Shown here piece after piece: positions 8,552-18,129 of a DNA stretch of 64,000 nucleotides; position 1 is the first letter of the stretch, and each line of letters begins with the position of its first letter. The stretch lies in NCBI RefSeq assembly GCF_002204185.1, contig NZ_MXPU01000001.1, forward strand, positions 372,001-436,000, read 5' to 3'. Below the pieces are notes generated by a model. The model was not told the DNA's origin. It saw nothing but the letters and a program-made list of their open reading frames with translations, and did not search any database. Position numbers and translations under genes: made by a program. This stretch comes from Rhizobium esperanzae (lineage in GTDB: Bacteria; Pseudomonadota; Alphaproteobacteria; Rhizobiales; Rhizobiaceae).

Positions 8552-9184
8552 CTACCTGATGCTAAGGCCCGAGAGAATGAGCCGCAGACCAAGGCCGCCC
8601 ATCACCGCACTGGCGGCCCTGTCGATCCAGCCTTTGGCATGGAGATAGAGCTGCCGCGGGTGGCGGGCCGAAAAGGCGAGCGCCACGATCGAATACCACC
8701 CCGCCTCCACCGCGAAGACGCCGACCGGCAGCGCCACGAGAAGATCGAGCGGCACCGTTCTCGGCAGAAGCGCCGCAAAGAGACTGGCGTAGACGATGAT
8801 CGTCTTCGGGTTGCTGAGCTGCGTCAGCACTGCGGTGATGAAGCTGCGCATGGGCGCACGATGGCCATTGACGGCATCGGAAAGCTCGATCGGCTTTGCG
8901 GCGCCTCGCCAGATATTGACGGCGATGTAGAGGAGATAAGCCCCGCCCGCTACCTTGAGCAGCACATAGAGCCATTCGAATTGCGACAGCAACGCCGTCA
9001 GACCGGCGAGCGCCAGGCCGGCGAAAACGACGCCGCCGGCGCCCATGCCGAATGCGGCCGCAAGTCCATCCAGCCGCGAACGCGAGATGGCGATCCTGGA
9101 GACGACGACGAAGCTCGGGCCGGGGCTCATCGCGCCGACGGCCAAGGCTGCCATGATGCTGATGAAAATGCCTGCGGAAGACAT
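8552..9184 (-). CDS. LysE/RhtB-family amino-acid exporter
   Basis: A 210-residue inner-membrane protein with six predicted hydrophobic segments. The N-terminal signature is MSPGPSFVVVSR, where GPxxxVV is typical of LysE/RhtB, and AVNGHRAPM lies mid-protein. The family exports amino acids or their derivatives using the proton gradient; substrate cannot be assigned. The start at 9184 follows GAGAGG. It runs convergent to tadD and in the same direction as the pilus genes, 126 bases beyond tadC. It is likely unrelated to pilus assembly. Confidence 0.88.
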   Translation of the reverse strand: MSSAGIFISIMAALAVGAMSPGPSFVVVSRIAISRSRLDGLAAAFGMGAGGVVFAGLALAGLTALLSQFEWLYVLLKVAGGAYLLYIAVNIWRGAAKPIELSDAVNGHRAPMRSFITAVLTQLSNPKTIIVYASLFAALLPRTVPLDLLVALPVGVFAVEAGWYSIVALAFSARHPRQLYLHAKGWIDRAASAVMGGLGLRLILSGLSIR

Positions 9185-9310
9185 CGGAACCTCTCTTTCG
9201 GGATCGGATTGCGCTGGAAAAAGCGGCGGCCACTTCCGTGCTCCCCGACCGTCCGATCCGGTTTACCAGCTATGCCAGCGCCGGTCACGCGGGTCGAAGG
9301 CCCCTGCGGT

Positions 9311-10297
9311 TCAGAACCTATCCGCCACCTGGATGCCGGCCGGGCCGAGGATGACGGCGATCAGCACCGGCAGGAAGAACAGGATCATTGGCACCGTCAG
9401 TTTCGGCGGCAGGGCGGCCGCCTTCTTTTCCGCTTCGTTCATCCGCTCGTCGCGTCCTTCCTGAGCCAGAACGCGCAGGGCCTGTGCAACCGGCGTGCCG
9501 TAGCGGTCCGCCTGGATCAGCGCCTGGGTCACCGAACGCACCAGCTCGAGCTGCGTGCGCGCAGCGAGATTATCGAGCGCCACGCGGCGATCCGGCAGGA
9601 AGGAGAGTTCGGCGGTGGTCAACACCATCTCCTCGGCAAGCGGCGGCGACTGCTCGCCGAGCTCCTCCGACACGCGACGCATCGCCGCCTCCATCGAGAT
9701 GCCTGATTCGACGCAGATCAGCATCAGGTCCAGCGCATCCGGCCAGGCGCGCTTGATCGAGTGCTGACGCTTGCTCATGCGGTTGGAGATATAAATATTC
9801 GGCGCGTAAAAGCCGAGATAGGCGATGCCGATGACGGCGAGCATACGCATGGGCATGCCGCGATCAGCAAGGCCGCCGAGACCGAAGACCCAGAAGGCGG
9901 CGAGCGCGAGGAAGAGAAATGGCAGCAGGAAGCGTGCGACGAGAAAGGTATTCAGCGCGTTTTCCGAGCGAAAACCGGCGGCGCGCAGCTTGTTGACCGT
10001 GTTTTCGTCGACAAGCGCCTTACGCAGGTTGAAGCGTTCGACGATCTGGCGGACCGAGCGATTGTTCTGGTTCCTGAGCGAAGTCTTGCCGGCGCCCGGT
10101 TCCGTGTTCATGCGGGCGCGTTCGCGGGCGCGGATCTGCTCGCGCTCGGTCGAGACCGCTTTCATGCGCTTGTTGAGATCGCCGCGCTCGAAGAAGGGCA
10201 CGGCGATCGTGTAAAAAGTCGCGAAGACGGCGATCGCGACGAAAACAGCGATCAGCACGCTCGGATTGGTCAGCGTTGCGGCAAGATCCTGCGACAT
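9311..10297 (-). CDS. tadC: Tad pilus inner-membrane platform protein TadC
   Basis: A 328-residue inner-membrane protein of the type II secretion F (T2SF) family. It has an N-terminal membrane segment, a cytoplasmic linker, paired membrane segments near 130-175 and the conserved T2SF stretch MLICVESGISMEAAMRRV, with a final membrane anchor ending near the C-terminus. With TadB it forms the platform on which the ATPase CpaF drives Flp pilin assembly. The start at 10297 follows GGGAGAG. It is the last gene of the pilus block and lies 15 bases behind tadB. Confidence 0.92.
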   Translation of the reverse strand: MSQDLAATLTNPSVLIAVFVAIAVFATFYTIAVPFFERGDLNKRMKAVSTEREQIRARERARMNTEPGAGKTSLRNQNNRSVRQIVERFNLRKALVDENTVNKLRAAGFRSENALNTFLVARFLLPFLFLALAAFWVFGLGGLADRGMPMRMLAVIGIAYLGFYAPNIYISNRMSKRQHSIKRAWPDALDLMLICVESGISMEAAMRRVSEELGEQSPPLAEEMVLTTAELSFLPDRRVALDNLAARTQLELVRSVTQALIQADRYGTPVAQALRVLAQEGRDERMNEAEKKAAALPPKLTVPMILFFLPVLIAVILGPAGIQVADRF

Positions 10298-10312
10298 GGT
10301 GCTTCTCTCCCG

Positions 10313-11320
10313 CTAGATGTCGAAATTGACCATGTTGCGCATGACGAGGATGCCGATCGACATCCAGACCGCCGAGGCGCCCATGATGAAATGGCCGCGC
10401 GGATCAGTGAAAAGGACGATCATGTAGTTCGGCGACGTGAGGTAAACGAGGGTCGCGACGATAAAGGGCAGAGCGCCGATGATGACGGCGGACGCCTTGG
10501 CTTCCATCGACAGCGCCGAGACCTTCGCCTTCATCTTCCTGCGCTCGCGCAGCACCTTTGACAGGTTGCCGATCGCTTCGGAGAGATTGCCACCTGCCTG
10601 CGACTGAATGGCGATGACAATCGCGAAGAAGTTGACTTCCTGGAGCGGCATCTGAAGCGTCATGCGGGCGCAGGCGTCGGGAATGCTGAGGCCAACCTGC
10701 TGGGCCTCGATAACGCGGCGAAATTCGCTCTTCACCGGCTCAGTGCCTTCGGTCGCGATAAGGCGGATCGCATCGTTGAGCGGCAATCCCGATTTGATCG
10801 AACGGGTGATGACATCGAGCGCATTGGGGAACTCGTTGAGGAACTTGTTCTGGCGGCGCTTGATCAGGAAACCAATGACCCAACGCGGCAGACCGAGTCC
10901 GGCCACGAAAGCGATGCCGATCATGACCAGCCACGACGCGCCGATGATGAAAGCCATGAATAGCAGCACCGAAGCGAAAATGGCGCTGAAGAGATAGAAC
11001 TGCGTCAGCGTGACCGTCAGGCCGGCCTGCACCAGCCGCAATTTCATCGACAGGGTCTTCTTGGTCTTTTCGTTCTGGCGTTTTTCCAGATCCCTCAGGT
11101 TGTCCTGCACCGATTTGCGCCGCTTCGACATCTCCTGCACCCGGTCGCGGGCGGCCTTGACCTTGGCGCGGTCGACCTCGGCCGATTTGACACGGTTGAT
11201 GCGGCTTGCCGATTTCTTGTCGGCCTCGATCCGGGAAAACAACAGGGCATAGGCGACCGCCGCGGCGGAGACAGCGGCGAGGACGACGATTGCCAGGACT
11301 ACCGGATCGAATCCGAACAT
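10313..11320 (-). CDS. tadB: Tad pilus inner-membrane platform protein TadB
   Basis: A 335-residue T2SF-family platform protein: N-terminal membrane segment (VVLAIVVLAAVSAAAVAYA), a charged cytoplasmic linker, two central membrane segments and a C-terminal one. The conserved core is NALDVITRSIKSGLPLNDAI. The open frame extends further upstream, but ATG 11320 (MFGFDPVV) lies four bases beyond the cpaF stop and gives the family's usual N-terminus. Partner of TadC. Confidence 0.92.
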   Translation of the reverse strand: MFGFDPVVLAIVVLAAVSAAAVAYALLFSRIEADKKSASRINRVKSAEVDRAKVKAARDRVQEMSKRRKSVQDNLRDLEKRQNEKTKKTLSMKLRLVQAGLTVTLTQFYLFSAIFASVLLFMAFIIGASWLVMIGIAFVAGLGLPRWVIGFLIKRRQNKFLNEFPNALDVITRSIKSGLPLNDAIRLIATEGTEPVKSEFRRVIEAQQVGLSIPDACARMTLQMPLQEVNFFAIVIAIQSQAGGNLSEAIGNLSKVLRERRKMKAKVSALSMEAKASAVIIGALPFIVATLVYLTSPNYMIVLFTDPRGHFIMGASAVWMSIGILVMRNMVNFDI

Positions 11321-11324
11321 CACC

Positions 11325-12797
11325 CTATTCCTTCGATTTCGCTTCCATCGCGTCGAGGGCGGCGGCCAGGCGCTTTTCCTCGTTGAAGTAACGAGCCCGA
11401 TCCCAGAAATGCGGTTTGCCGACGCCGGTCGACATGTGCCGGCCGACCAGTCGGCCGCCCGCATCTTCGCCTTCGATCTCGTATCGCATCAGATCCTGGG
11501 TGATGATGACGTCGCCTTCCATGCCGATCACCTCGGTAATCTGGGTGATGCGACGCGAACCATCGCGCAGCCGCGCCGCCTGGATGATGACGTCGACGGA
11601 GGTGGAGATAATCTCGCGAACCGTCTTTGCCGGTAGCGAGAAGCCGCCCATGGCGATCATCGATTCGATACGGCTCAGGCATTCGCGCGGCGTGTTGGCG
11701 TGGATCGTGCCCATCGAGCCGTCGTGACCGGTGTTCATCGCCTGCAGCAAGTCGAAGACTTCAGGTCCGCGCACTTCACCGACGATGATGCGTTCGGGAC
11801 GCATGCGCAGGCAGTTCTTGACGAGATCGCGCATGGTGATCTCGCCCTCGCCTTCGATATTCGGCGGGCGCGTTTCGAGACGCACGACGTGCGGCTGCTG
11901 CAGCTGCAGTTCGGCCGTGTCCTCGCAGGTGATGACGCGCTCATCCCGGTCGATATAGTTGGTGAGGCAGTTCAGGAGGGTCGTTTTGCCCGAGCCCGTG
12001 CCGCCCGAGATGATGACGTTGCAGCGCACGCGCCCGATGATCTGCAGCACGGTCGCGCCTTCCGGCGTGATCGCGCCGAAGCGGACGAGCTGATCGAGCG
12101 TCAGCTTATCCTTCTTGAACTTGCGGATGGTGAGCGCCGGCCCATCGATCGACAGCGGCGGCGCGATGACGTTGACGCGCGAGCCATCGGGCAGGCGCGC
12201 GTCGCAGATCGGGCTCGATTCATCGACGCGGCGGCCGACCTGGCTGACAATGCGCTGGCAGATGGAGAGAAGCTGCGCATTATCGCGGAAGCGGATTTCC
12301 GATTCGATCGTCTTGCCGCCGACTTCGATGAAGGTCTGGCCGGCGCCGTTGACCATGATATCGGCGATGTCGTCGCGCGCTAGCAACGGCTCCAGCGGAC
12401 CGTAGCCCAGAACGTCATTGCAGATATCCTCGAGCAGTTCTTCCTGCTCGGAGATCGACATCGCAAAGTTCTTGATGGTGATGATGTCGTTGACAATGTC
12501 GCGGATTTCCTCACGCGCGCTTTCGCCATCGAGCTTGGAAAGCTGCGAGAGATCGATCGTGTCGATCAGCGCGGAAAAGACCTGCTGCTTGGTATCATAA
12601 TATTCCTCGGTGCGAACCGGTCGTTTGCGCTGCGGCGCCTGCATCGGCGGCGGTGTCACCTGCTGGCGCGAGGGTTCGCGCTGCGGTTCGACGAGAACGG
12701 CAGGAGAAGAGGCCACGGCGGCGGCCGGGGTCGGCGGCGGAGGAGCAATCGCGCCTCCGGCCTTTCCGAAACCTTCGTTTCCGCGTTTTCCAAACAT
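11325..12797 (-). CDS. cpaF: Tad pilus assembly ATPase CpaF (TadA)
   Basis: A 490-residue secretion ATPase of the VirB11/PulE type that powers Flp pilus extension and possibly retraction. A Pro-rich disordered N-terminus (15-60) precedes the N-terminal domain and then the RecA-like core. Walker A is GGTGSGKTT (265-273), and the Asp-box and His-box regions follow, as in [17 protein letters not shown]. It has normal length for CpaF. It stands between cpaE (32 bases away) and tadB (4 bases) in the expected order. Confidence 0.95.
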   Translation of the reverse strand: MFGKRGNEGFGKAGGAIAPPPPTPAAAVASSPAVLVEPQREPSRQQVTPPPMQAPQRKRPVRTEEYYDTKQQVFSALIDTIDLSQLSKLDGESAREEIRDIVNDIITIKNFAMSISEQEELLEDICNDVLGYGPLEPLLARDDIADIMVNGAGQTFIEVGGKTIESEIRFRDNAQLLSICQRIVSQVGRRVDESSPICDARLPDGSRVNVIAPPLSIDGPALTIRKFKKDKLTLDQLVRFGAITPEGATVLQIIGRVRCNVIISGGTGSGKTTLLNCLTNYIDRDERVITCEDTAELQLQQPHVVRLETRPPNIEGEGEITMRDLVKNCLRMRPERIIVGEVRGPEVFDLLQAMNTGHDGSMGTIHANTPRECLSRIESMIAMGGFSLPAKTVREIISTSVDVIIQAARLRDGSRRITQITEVIGMEGDVIITQDLMRYEIEGEDAGGRLVGRHMSTGVGKPHFWDRARYFNEEKRLAAALDAMEAKSKE

Positions 12798-12829
12798 GCC
12801 GCTTAATCCGATCTCTTCATTCTAGTCAT

Positions 12830-14107
12830 CTATTTCCGCTTCAGGAGGCCGAGCAGGCCGCCCTTCTTCGCCTTCTTGATGGCGACCCGGCCGGTGACGA
12901 TGTGCGATATCTGCGAAAAGGTCTCGGCCGTCGGCGACTTCGGATCGACTTCCGAGATCATCCGGCCGCTGTTGGCGGCGTTGCCGAAGAGGTTGATGTC
13001 AAAGGGAATGATCGCGATCGGATCGGCCTCCAGCGGCTCGCAGAAATCCGACGGCGATATCTCCGGACGTTTCGGCATGCCGACCTGATTGAGGATCAGA
13101 TGCGGCGGCTTGTCATTCGGCCGCATCTTGCGCAGCGCATCCAGCATGTTTTTGGTGTTGCGCAGGTTGGCTAGGTCGGGAACCGCCGTGATGACCACCT
13201 CGTCGACGCTCGCCAGCACCGAGCGCGTCCATTCCGACCACGCGTGCGGAACGTCGAGCACGGTGACGGGCGCGCTGCGCTGCAGGACATCGAGCACCGG
13301 CTGGAAAGCCTGGCCATCGAAATCATAAGCGCGGTCGAGCAGCGAGGGTGCGGCAAGCAGGGAAAGGTGCTCGGAGCATTTCGTCAGCAGGCGGTCGAGA
13401 AAGACCTCGTCGAGCCGATCGGGCGCAAAGACCGCTTCGGCGATGCCTTGCGCCGGATCCTGATCGAAATCGATATTCGCCGTGCCATAGGGCAGGTCGA
13501 GATCGGCGAGTATAGTCTCGGTGGAGAAAAGATTGGAAATGCCGAAAGCGCAATTATGCGCGATGGTCGAGGCGCCGGTCCCGCCTTTCGAACCGATGAA
13601 GGCGATGCTGCGGCCGAGCGGTTCGGCTTCCGGATCAACGAATATCGACGCCATCGCCGTCAGAATGTCGGGCATGGCGACCGGCTGAACCATATATTCG
13701 GAAATGCCGTTGCGGATGAGTTCGCGATAGAGCCCGATATCATTGTAGTAGCCGACGATCACGACCTTGGTGGTCGGGTCGCAGACGGCGGCGAGCGGCG
13801 CAAGTTCGCCGAGCAGGCTTCCGGAATTGGCTTTGGTCTCGAGTATGATCAGGTTCGGCGTCGGCGCGGCGGCGAACATATTGGCGGCAGCGGCTATGCC
13901 GCCGCTGGTGATGCGCACGCTTACCTTCGCCATGCGCCGATCATTGGCGCAGCGTTCCATGACATGCTGCAGGGCCTCGCTTTCGCAAAAGGCGTGAACA
14001 GAGATGCGCGGCAACGGCCGCATAGTTTCCAGATCTGCCATCCGCACCGCCTCTTCGGCGTGGCGAAGTTCGCTGGGATTCCTGATTTCGTATTCGATTG
14101 CGCTCAT
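12830..14107 (-). CDS. cpaE: Pilus localisation ATPase CpaE (TadZ), MinD/ParA-like
   Basis: A 425-residue protein. The first 150 residues form a degenerate receiver-like domain (LIILETKA, KVVIVGYYND). A MinD/ParA-type ATPase domain follows, with the deviant Walker A GSKGGTGAST at 172-181 and catalytic DLDLPYGTANID. CpaE/TadZ positions the Tad apparatus, at the pole in Caulobacter and Agrobacterium relatives. The start at 14107 lies 14 bases beyond cpaD; ATG codons at residues 23 and 29 are less likely because the receiver-like domain would remain but the spacing would grow. Confidence 0.93.
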   Translation of the reverse strand: MSAIEYEIRNPSELRHAEEAVRMADLETMRPLPRISVHAFCESEALQHVMERCANDRRMAKVSVRITSGGIAAAANMFAAAPTPNLIILETKANSGSLLGELAPLAAVCDPTTKVVIVGYYNDIGLYRELIRNGISEYMVQPVAMPDILTAMASIFVDPEAEPLGRSIAFIGSKGGTGASTIAHNCAFGISNLFSTETILADLDLPYGTANIDFDQDPAQGIAEAVFAPDRLDEVFLDRLLTKCSEHLSLLAAPSLLDRAYDFDGQAFQPVLDVLQRSAPVTVLDVPHAWSEWTRSVLASVDEVVITAVPDLANLRNTKNMLDALRKMRPNDKPPHLILNQVGMPKRPEISPSDFCEPLEADPIAIIPFDINLFGNAANSGRMISEVDPKSPTAETFSQISHIVTGRVAIKKAKKGGLLGLLKRK

Positions 14108-14121
14108 CGTGCCGTTCCGCC

Positions 14122-14874
14122 TCAGAATCCGCTGTCGCTGGCATCTTCGATCGTCGTCGACGTCGTCCGGTATTCCTGGATGGCGTTGTTGCGCCTCTGT
14201 GCATCGATCGGGGTCATGCCGCGAGGCGCCACCAGGTCCTCAGGATTAGCGATCTGGGCGGCGAGGTTATTTTGCGAGGCGCAGCCAAAATTATAATAAT
14301 TCTGGTTGGCGAGATCGTTCGAGATATCCTTCGGCCACTGGCCGCATTGCGTGGTGATCGCCGTCGTGCCGGTAAAGCTCAACCGGATCGGCGCGGCATC
14401 GCCGGCGCCGGCAGCGGCATAGGAGGTATTGATGATTTTCGAGCTCGCGACCCCTCTTGTCGTCAGTTCGGCACGCACCTGATTGCGCAACTGATAGGCG
14501 GCCGCGGAATTGGGCGAACCTTCCGGCGATAGGACGTAAACCGGGCCCGAGGCGCGTGAAATGTAGTTGGCAGCAAAGCCGCGGATGAGATCGCGCTGGG
14601 CGATGGTCAGGCGGCGGTCGGTCGAGGCGACGGGTATATCCACCGTCTGCTCGGCCTCGGTGACGATGATCGGATGGCGGGCGCGGTAGTCGTCGGGAAT
14701 TCCGCCTGTCGTCAGCTGGTCATGCGGACCGGCGCATCCGGAAAGGATCGCCACCGACATGACGGCCGTGGTAAAAAGCGCCCTGGAGTAACCGAGGCGG
14801 TGTGTCGTCGCATTGATATGGGCCATCGCCTGATCTCTGTTCTGTGCCATTGCTGCCGATCGTGCCCCGCTCAT
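14122..14874 (-). CDS. cpaD: Tad pilus lipoprotein CpaD
   Basis: A 250-residue CpaD-family outer-membrane lipoprotein. The signal sequence with lipobox (AILSGC, Cys about 47) is preceded by an unusually long N-terminal extension if ATG 14874 is used. That start makes an ATGA overlap with the cpaC stop, which argues for translational coupling; ATGs at residues 9 and 17 would give a normal signal peptide length. The conserved CpaD core (PVYVLSPEGSPNSAAAY, CGQWPKDIS) is present. CpaD supports the CpaC secretin. Confidence 0.88.
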   Translation of the reverse strand: MSGARSAAMAQNRDQAMAHINATTHRLGYSRALFTTAVMSVAILSGCAGPHDQLTTGGIPDDYRARHPIIVTEAEQTVDIPVASTDRRLTIAQRDLIRGFAANYISRASGPVYVLSPEGSPNSAAAYQLRNQVRAELTTRGVASSKIINTSYAAAGAGDAAPIRLSFTGTTAITTQCGQWPKDISNDLANQNYYNFGCASQNNLAAQIANPEDLVAPRGMTPIDAQRRNNAIQEYRTTSTTIEDASDSGF

Positions 14875-16367
14875 TTGTAGATGAACCCGATCGAGCCGTG
14901 GAACTGCGCATCGGCGACGGGCGCCTCGCGGCGGCCATAGACCTTGTTCACACGGTTGAGGAAGAAGGTTGCGCCGTCATTCTCAGGGCTGAAATTGTCA
15001 TCCGGCCGGTTGAGCTGATTGCGCGCCACCGGACGCACCAGGTAGGGTGTGGCGATGATGACAAGCTCGGTTTCCTGACGCTCGAAGCCCTTCTGGCGGA
15101 ACAGCGTGCCGAGAAGCGGGATCTTCGAGACGCCGGGAGTGCCGCCCATCGTCTGGGAAACATTGTCGCGGATGAGGCCGGCCAGAGCGATCGAGCCGCC
15201 GGAGGGCAGTTCCACCGAGGTCTCCGCCGAGCGGCGCTGATAGGTGGCGTTGCCGCTGCCGGCCACCGGCTCGGAGACGTTGGTCTTGATCTGCAGACTG
15301 ATGCGCCCGGACGAGAGCACCACCGGCTTGAAGGCGAGGTTGATACCGTAGTTGAAGGGAACGACGGTGACGTTTCCATCGCTGTCGGTCGTCGAATACA
15401 GTTGCTGACCGCCGGAATTGAATGTTGCCGCCTGGCCAGAGATTGCCGTCAGCGTCGGCTCTGCAAGCGTCCTGACGACCTTGGCCTGCTCCAGCGCGTT
15501 GAGATAAGTCGAAATGTCATATTTGCCGATCGAGCTCTTGAACAGCGCTGCCAGGCCACCGCCGACAGTGGCTGTGGCGCTGTCAGCGCTCGGAGCGCCA
15601 AGCTGAGCAACCGTCATGCCGGAAGAATTGGAGACGAGATTGTCGAAGCCGAGTTGCTTCAGGACCTCGCGGCGAACCTCGGCGATCGTCACCTTGAGGG
15701 TGACCTGGTCCTCGCCCTGGATCTGCAGCAGGTTGACGACCTGCGAGGTCTGGCGGCCTTCGGCAAAGAGCGCCGCCGAGCTGTCGCCGCCGGTGCCGGA
15801 TGCCGTCTCGGTTCTTGTCGTCGCTTCGCCGCCCTTCAGGAAGACCTGCGCCAGATCGGCCGCCTGGGTGGCATCCTGCGGCGTGCGCACGGTGCCGGTC
15901 AGAACGATATTGTCGGAGACAATTTCGACTTTGATGTTGGAGTCGGGAATGAAGCGGCGGAGATTGGTTTCAAGGCCGGAGACATCGCGCTCGATCTCGA
16001 TGTCGAGATTGACGACCTCCTGCCCGCCGGCGCCGAAGACAAAGATATTCGTCTGGCCGACCTTCTTGCCGAACAGGTAGATGCGCCGCGAAGTGCGGGT
16101 AACGGCATCAGCCATTGTCGGGTCGGAGACGAGGATATCGTGAGCATCCTCCGGCAGATCGACGACGACGGCCTTGTTCAGCCCGAGCTTCAGCCGGCGA
16201 TGGGCGTCGGGGCCGGTCTGCGAGATGCGGACAAGGCTTTCCGCGGCACGCGCCTCATTGACAACGAGAAGCGGTCCGAAAGAGGCCGGTGCCATGCCGG
16301 TCGCGCCGACTGCCAGCGAAAGGCAGCCTGTCAGGAGAAGCTTGGCGCGCCGTGTTGAATTGCCCAT
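14871..16367 (-). CDS. cpaC: Tad pilus secretin CpaC (RcpA)
   Basis: A 498-residue outer-membrane secretin that forms the pilus exit pore. Signal peptide at 1-35, pilus-assembly N-terminal domain with a BON-like module to about residue 200, then the secretin domain about 230-450 (VTLKVTIAEVRREVLKQLG, VPLLGxLF-type signature seen as IPLLGTLFRQKGFE). The open frame begins with GTG at 16373, but ATG 16367 has AAAGGA at ideal spacing. It lies 11 bases behind cpaB and overlaps cpaD by four bases. Confidence 0.94.
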   Translation of the reverse strand: MGNSTRRAKLLLTGCLSLAVGATGMAPASFGPLLVVNEARAAESLVRISQTGPDAHRRLKLGLNKAVVVDLPEDAHDILVSDPTMADAVTRTSRRIYLFGKKVGQTNIFVFGAGGQEVVNLDIEIERDVSGLETNLRRFIPDSNIKVEIVSDNIVLTGTVRTPQDATQAADLAQVFLKGGEATTRTETASGTGGDSSAALFAEGRQTSQVVNLLQIQGEDQVTLKVTIAEVRREVLKQLGFDNLVSNSSGMTVAQLGAPSADSATATVGGGLAALFKSSIGKYDISTYLNALEQAKVVRTLAEPTLTAISGQAATFNSGGQQLYSTTDSDGNVTVVPFNYGINLAFKPVVLSSGRISLQIKTNVSEPVAGSGNATYQRRSAETSVELPSGGSIALAGLIRDNVSQTMGGTPGVSKIPLLGTLFRQKGFERQETELVIIATPYLVRPVARNQLNRPDDNFSPENDGATFFLNRVNKVYGRREAPVADAQFHGSIGFIYK

Positions 16368-16378
16368 TTGCACGTCCT

Positions 16379-17194
16379 TTACTCCGCCTTCGGCGCTGCG
16401 CCGGCATCCGTCACGACGGAGCCCGACTTGATGACCTGAATGATCGCGCTGCCGTTGTCGCCGCTCAGCAGATAGTCCGCCGCACTGGTATCCTGCTCCT
16501 GCGCATCGGCGACGGAGCGCAGAGCGAGCGAAAGTCGGTCAGCCATCTGCTGGGCAACGGCGAGAACTTTCGTCTGGTCCGGGGTCAGCTCGAGCGTTGC
16601 GGTTGTGCCGACCACGGTCTTGGAGCCATCGTCCTTTTCCTGGATCTGCTGGTCGATGGCGAGAACGCGCACATTGCTCAGCACGGTCTCGGTGATGAGC
16701 TTGTTGGCCTCGGTACCCTTGCGGACCATGATGACATCGACGCGATCGTTCGGCAGGATGAAACCGCCGGCGCCCGTTGCCACAGATATCTCGGTCGCGA
16801 CCGCGCGTTTGCCGGCCGGCAACAGCGAGGACAGGATGCGGCTGCTGGAATCGGCGACTTTTTCAGGCCGGATCGGCTCGCCTTCGAAAATCGGCAGACG
16901 CACGACGGCGCCCTGCAGATCCTTGATCGCATCCGGCTTGTCAGCCTCGGTGATGAAGCCCTGGACCACGCCGCCCTGCGGCCAGGGCATCCAGCGCACC
17001 GATTTCTCATCGAGCCTTGCTCCGACCGGCAAATTGCCGCTCGAGACGAGGATATTGACGGTGGGTTCTTTCTCGATAACCGACTGCACCTGGGTGACGA
17101 CGCCACCGCTGCCGGCCATGCGCATCGCCAGGAGCCCGGCTAGGCCGGCTGCCACCACGGCGACAGCGAGAATTATAAGGCGGGCCGGTTTCAT
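16379..17194 (-). CDS. cpaB: Tad pilus assembly protein CpaB (RcpC)
   Basis: A 271-residue periplasmic/inner-membrane protein with one N-terminal membrane segment (residues 5-25) and a SAF domain (about 50-115, LPVGARLDEKSVRWM), followed by the RcpC-type beta domain (AVATEISVATGAGGFILPNDRVDVI in two parts). CpaB is thought to contact the secretin and modulate its assembly. A CtrA-type box lies 87 bases upstream of its ATG, in the spacer behind cpaA, so cpaB may begin a separate transcription unit. Confidence 0.93.
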   Translation of the reverse strand: MKPARLIILAVAVVAAGLAGLLAMRMAGSGGVVTQVQSVIEKEPTVNILVSSGNLPVGARLDEKSVRWMPWPQGGVVQGFITEADKPDAIKDLQGAVVRLPIFEGEPIRPEKVADSSSRILSSLLPAGKRAVATEISVATGAGGFILPNDRVDVIMVRKGTEANKLITETVLSNVRVLAIDQQIQEKDDGSKTVVGTTATLELTPDQTKVLAVAQQMADRLSLALRSVADAQEQDTSAADYLLSGDNGSAIIQVIKSGSVVTDAGAAPKAE

Positions 17195-17280
17195 CGATCA
17201 TCCTCAGGGCACGATATGTTCGCCCTGCAGAATGCTCAGGAATTGGTATAATTATGGTTAATGGAATGCTTACATTTTAA

Positions 17281-17296
17281 GTTAACGGGCATTTAA
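17281..17296 (-). promoter_or_regulatory. CtrA-type box upstream of cpaB
   Basis: Read on the minus strand from 17296 to 17281 the sequence is TTAA-ATGCCCG-TTAAC, an exact match to the TTAA-N7-TTAAC consensus for the cell-cycle regulator CtrA. It lies in the 109-base cpaA-cpaB spacer, in the orientation of cpaB. In Caulobacter the pilus genes are CtrA targets. Confidence 0.65.
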
Positions 17297-17303
17297 AATG
17301 CGG

Positions 17304-17816
17304 TTATTTCAAGCTTTCCAGCGCAGCGATGAAGAGCGGCGAAGACGGGAAGGCCATGAAGCCGCCGATCGCGATGGCGATGCCGTAGGGGATCTTCTTG
17401 GCGAGCAGCAAAGAGTTCGGCACCGGCAGGCCGATCGCAAGGATGGTATTCGACTGTGCCCTCACCAGCAGGATGAGCAGGGTGATGAGGCCGCCGATAA
17501 TGGCAACATCGGTCATCAGGAAAAGCAGGGATTCGTTCAGACCGAACCAGAGCGCGGTGGCGGTCAACAGCTTGGCGTCTCCGCCGCCCATCACATTGAA
17601 GGCAAAAAGAGCGAAGCATGCGGTAAAGACGAGCGCGCCGGCGGCCAGATGCATGCCGATCATCTGGAAGCCCAGGCCGCAAAACGGCGCAAGAACGAAG
17701 AAAGAGCCGATAAGGATCAGGGAAACACGGTTCGGAATCGTCATGGTGAACAGATCCGAAAAGGCCGCCATGGCGAGGCAGAGTGGCAGTATCACGAAGA
17801 CTGCAGCTGCGATCAT
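17304..17816 (-). CDS. cpaA: Prepilin peptidase CpaA (TadV)
   Basis: A 170-residue inner-membrane aspartic protease of family A24 that cleaves Flp prepilin and TadE-type pseudopilins after the Gly of the leader. The two catalytic Asp residues are visible: Asp21 (FSDLFTMTIPNR) and Asp80 in the GGGDAK motif. Short single-domain form without the methylase domain, as usual for CpaA. It lies 124 bases behind the pilin gene, beyond a terminator-like hairpin, so it is expressed less than the pilin. Confidence 0.93.
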   Translation of the reverse strand: MIAAAVFVILPLCLAMAAFSDLFTMTIPNRVSLILIGSFFVLAPFCGLGFQMIGMHLAAGALVFTACFALFAFNVMGGGDAKLLTATALWFGLNESLLFLMTDVAIIGGLITLLILLVRAQSNTILAIGLPVPNSLLLAKKIPYGIAIAIGGFMAFPSSPLFIAALESLK

Positions 17817-17847
17817 GCGTATACCCGATCATAGTAAGACACGAAAA

Positions 17848-17874
17848 GGCTCACGGCCGTTAAGCCTGTGAGCC
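17848..17874 (-). terminator. Hairpin terminator or attenuator behind the Flp pilin gene
   Basis: GGCTCAC and GTGAGCC arms (7 base pairs, 13-base loop) are followed on the minus strand by TTTTC. Position between the pilin gene and cpaA suits partial termination that keeps pilin message in excess over assembly genes. Confidence 0.6.
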
Positions 17875-17940
17875 CGCTCGAAAGTTTCGCCGAAGCAAAT
17901 CCGGCCGACATTATACCGACGCCGCCCGGTAAGGCCTAAC

Positions 17941-18129
17941 TCAGCCGCCGCTCGCGGTCTCAGCGTTCGTCATCTTGGTGCTCAGGCCGTTGAATGTGTT
18001 GCCGATCTTCTGGCCGAGGGTCGTGGCGCCGGCGATGAGTGCTACGGAAATGAGGGCTGCGATCAGGCCGTATTCGATTGCGGTCGCGCCGGATTCGTCC
18101 TTCAGAAAACGGCTAAAAAGCTTGGTCAT
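17941..18129 (-). CDS. Flp-family type IVb pilin (major Tad/Ctp pilin)
   Basis: A 62-residue prepilin. The leader MTKLFSRFLKDESG ends in the cleavage Gly14 and the mature protein begins ATAIEYGLIAAL, with the Glu at +5 and Tyr at +6 that define Flp pilins. A hydrophobic helix and a short polar tail follow. The frame is open further upstream, but ATG 18129 has a duplicated GGAG ribosome region (GGAGTTAGGAG) and gives the family leader. It is the first gene of the minus-strand pilus block. Equivalent to pilA of Caulobacter and ctpA of Agrobacterium. Confidence 0.96.
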   Translation of the reverse strand: MTKLFSRFLKDESGATAIEYGLIAALISVALIAGATTLGQKIGNTFNGLSTKMTNAETASGG

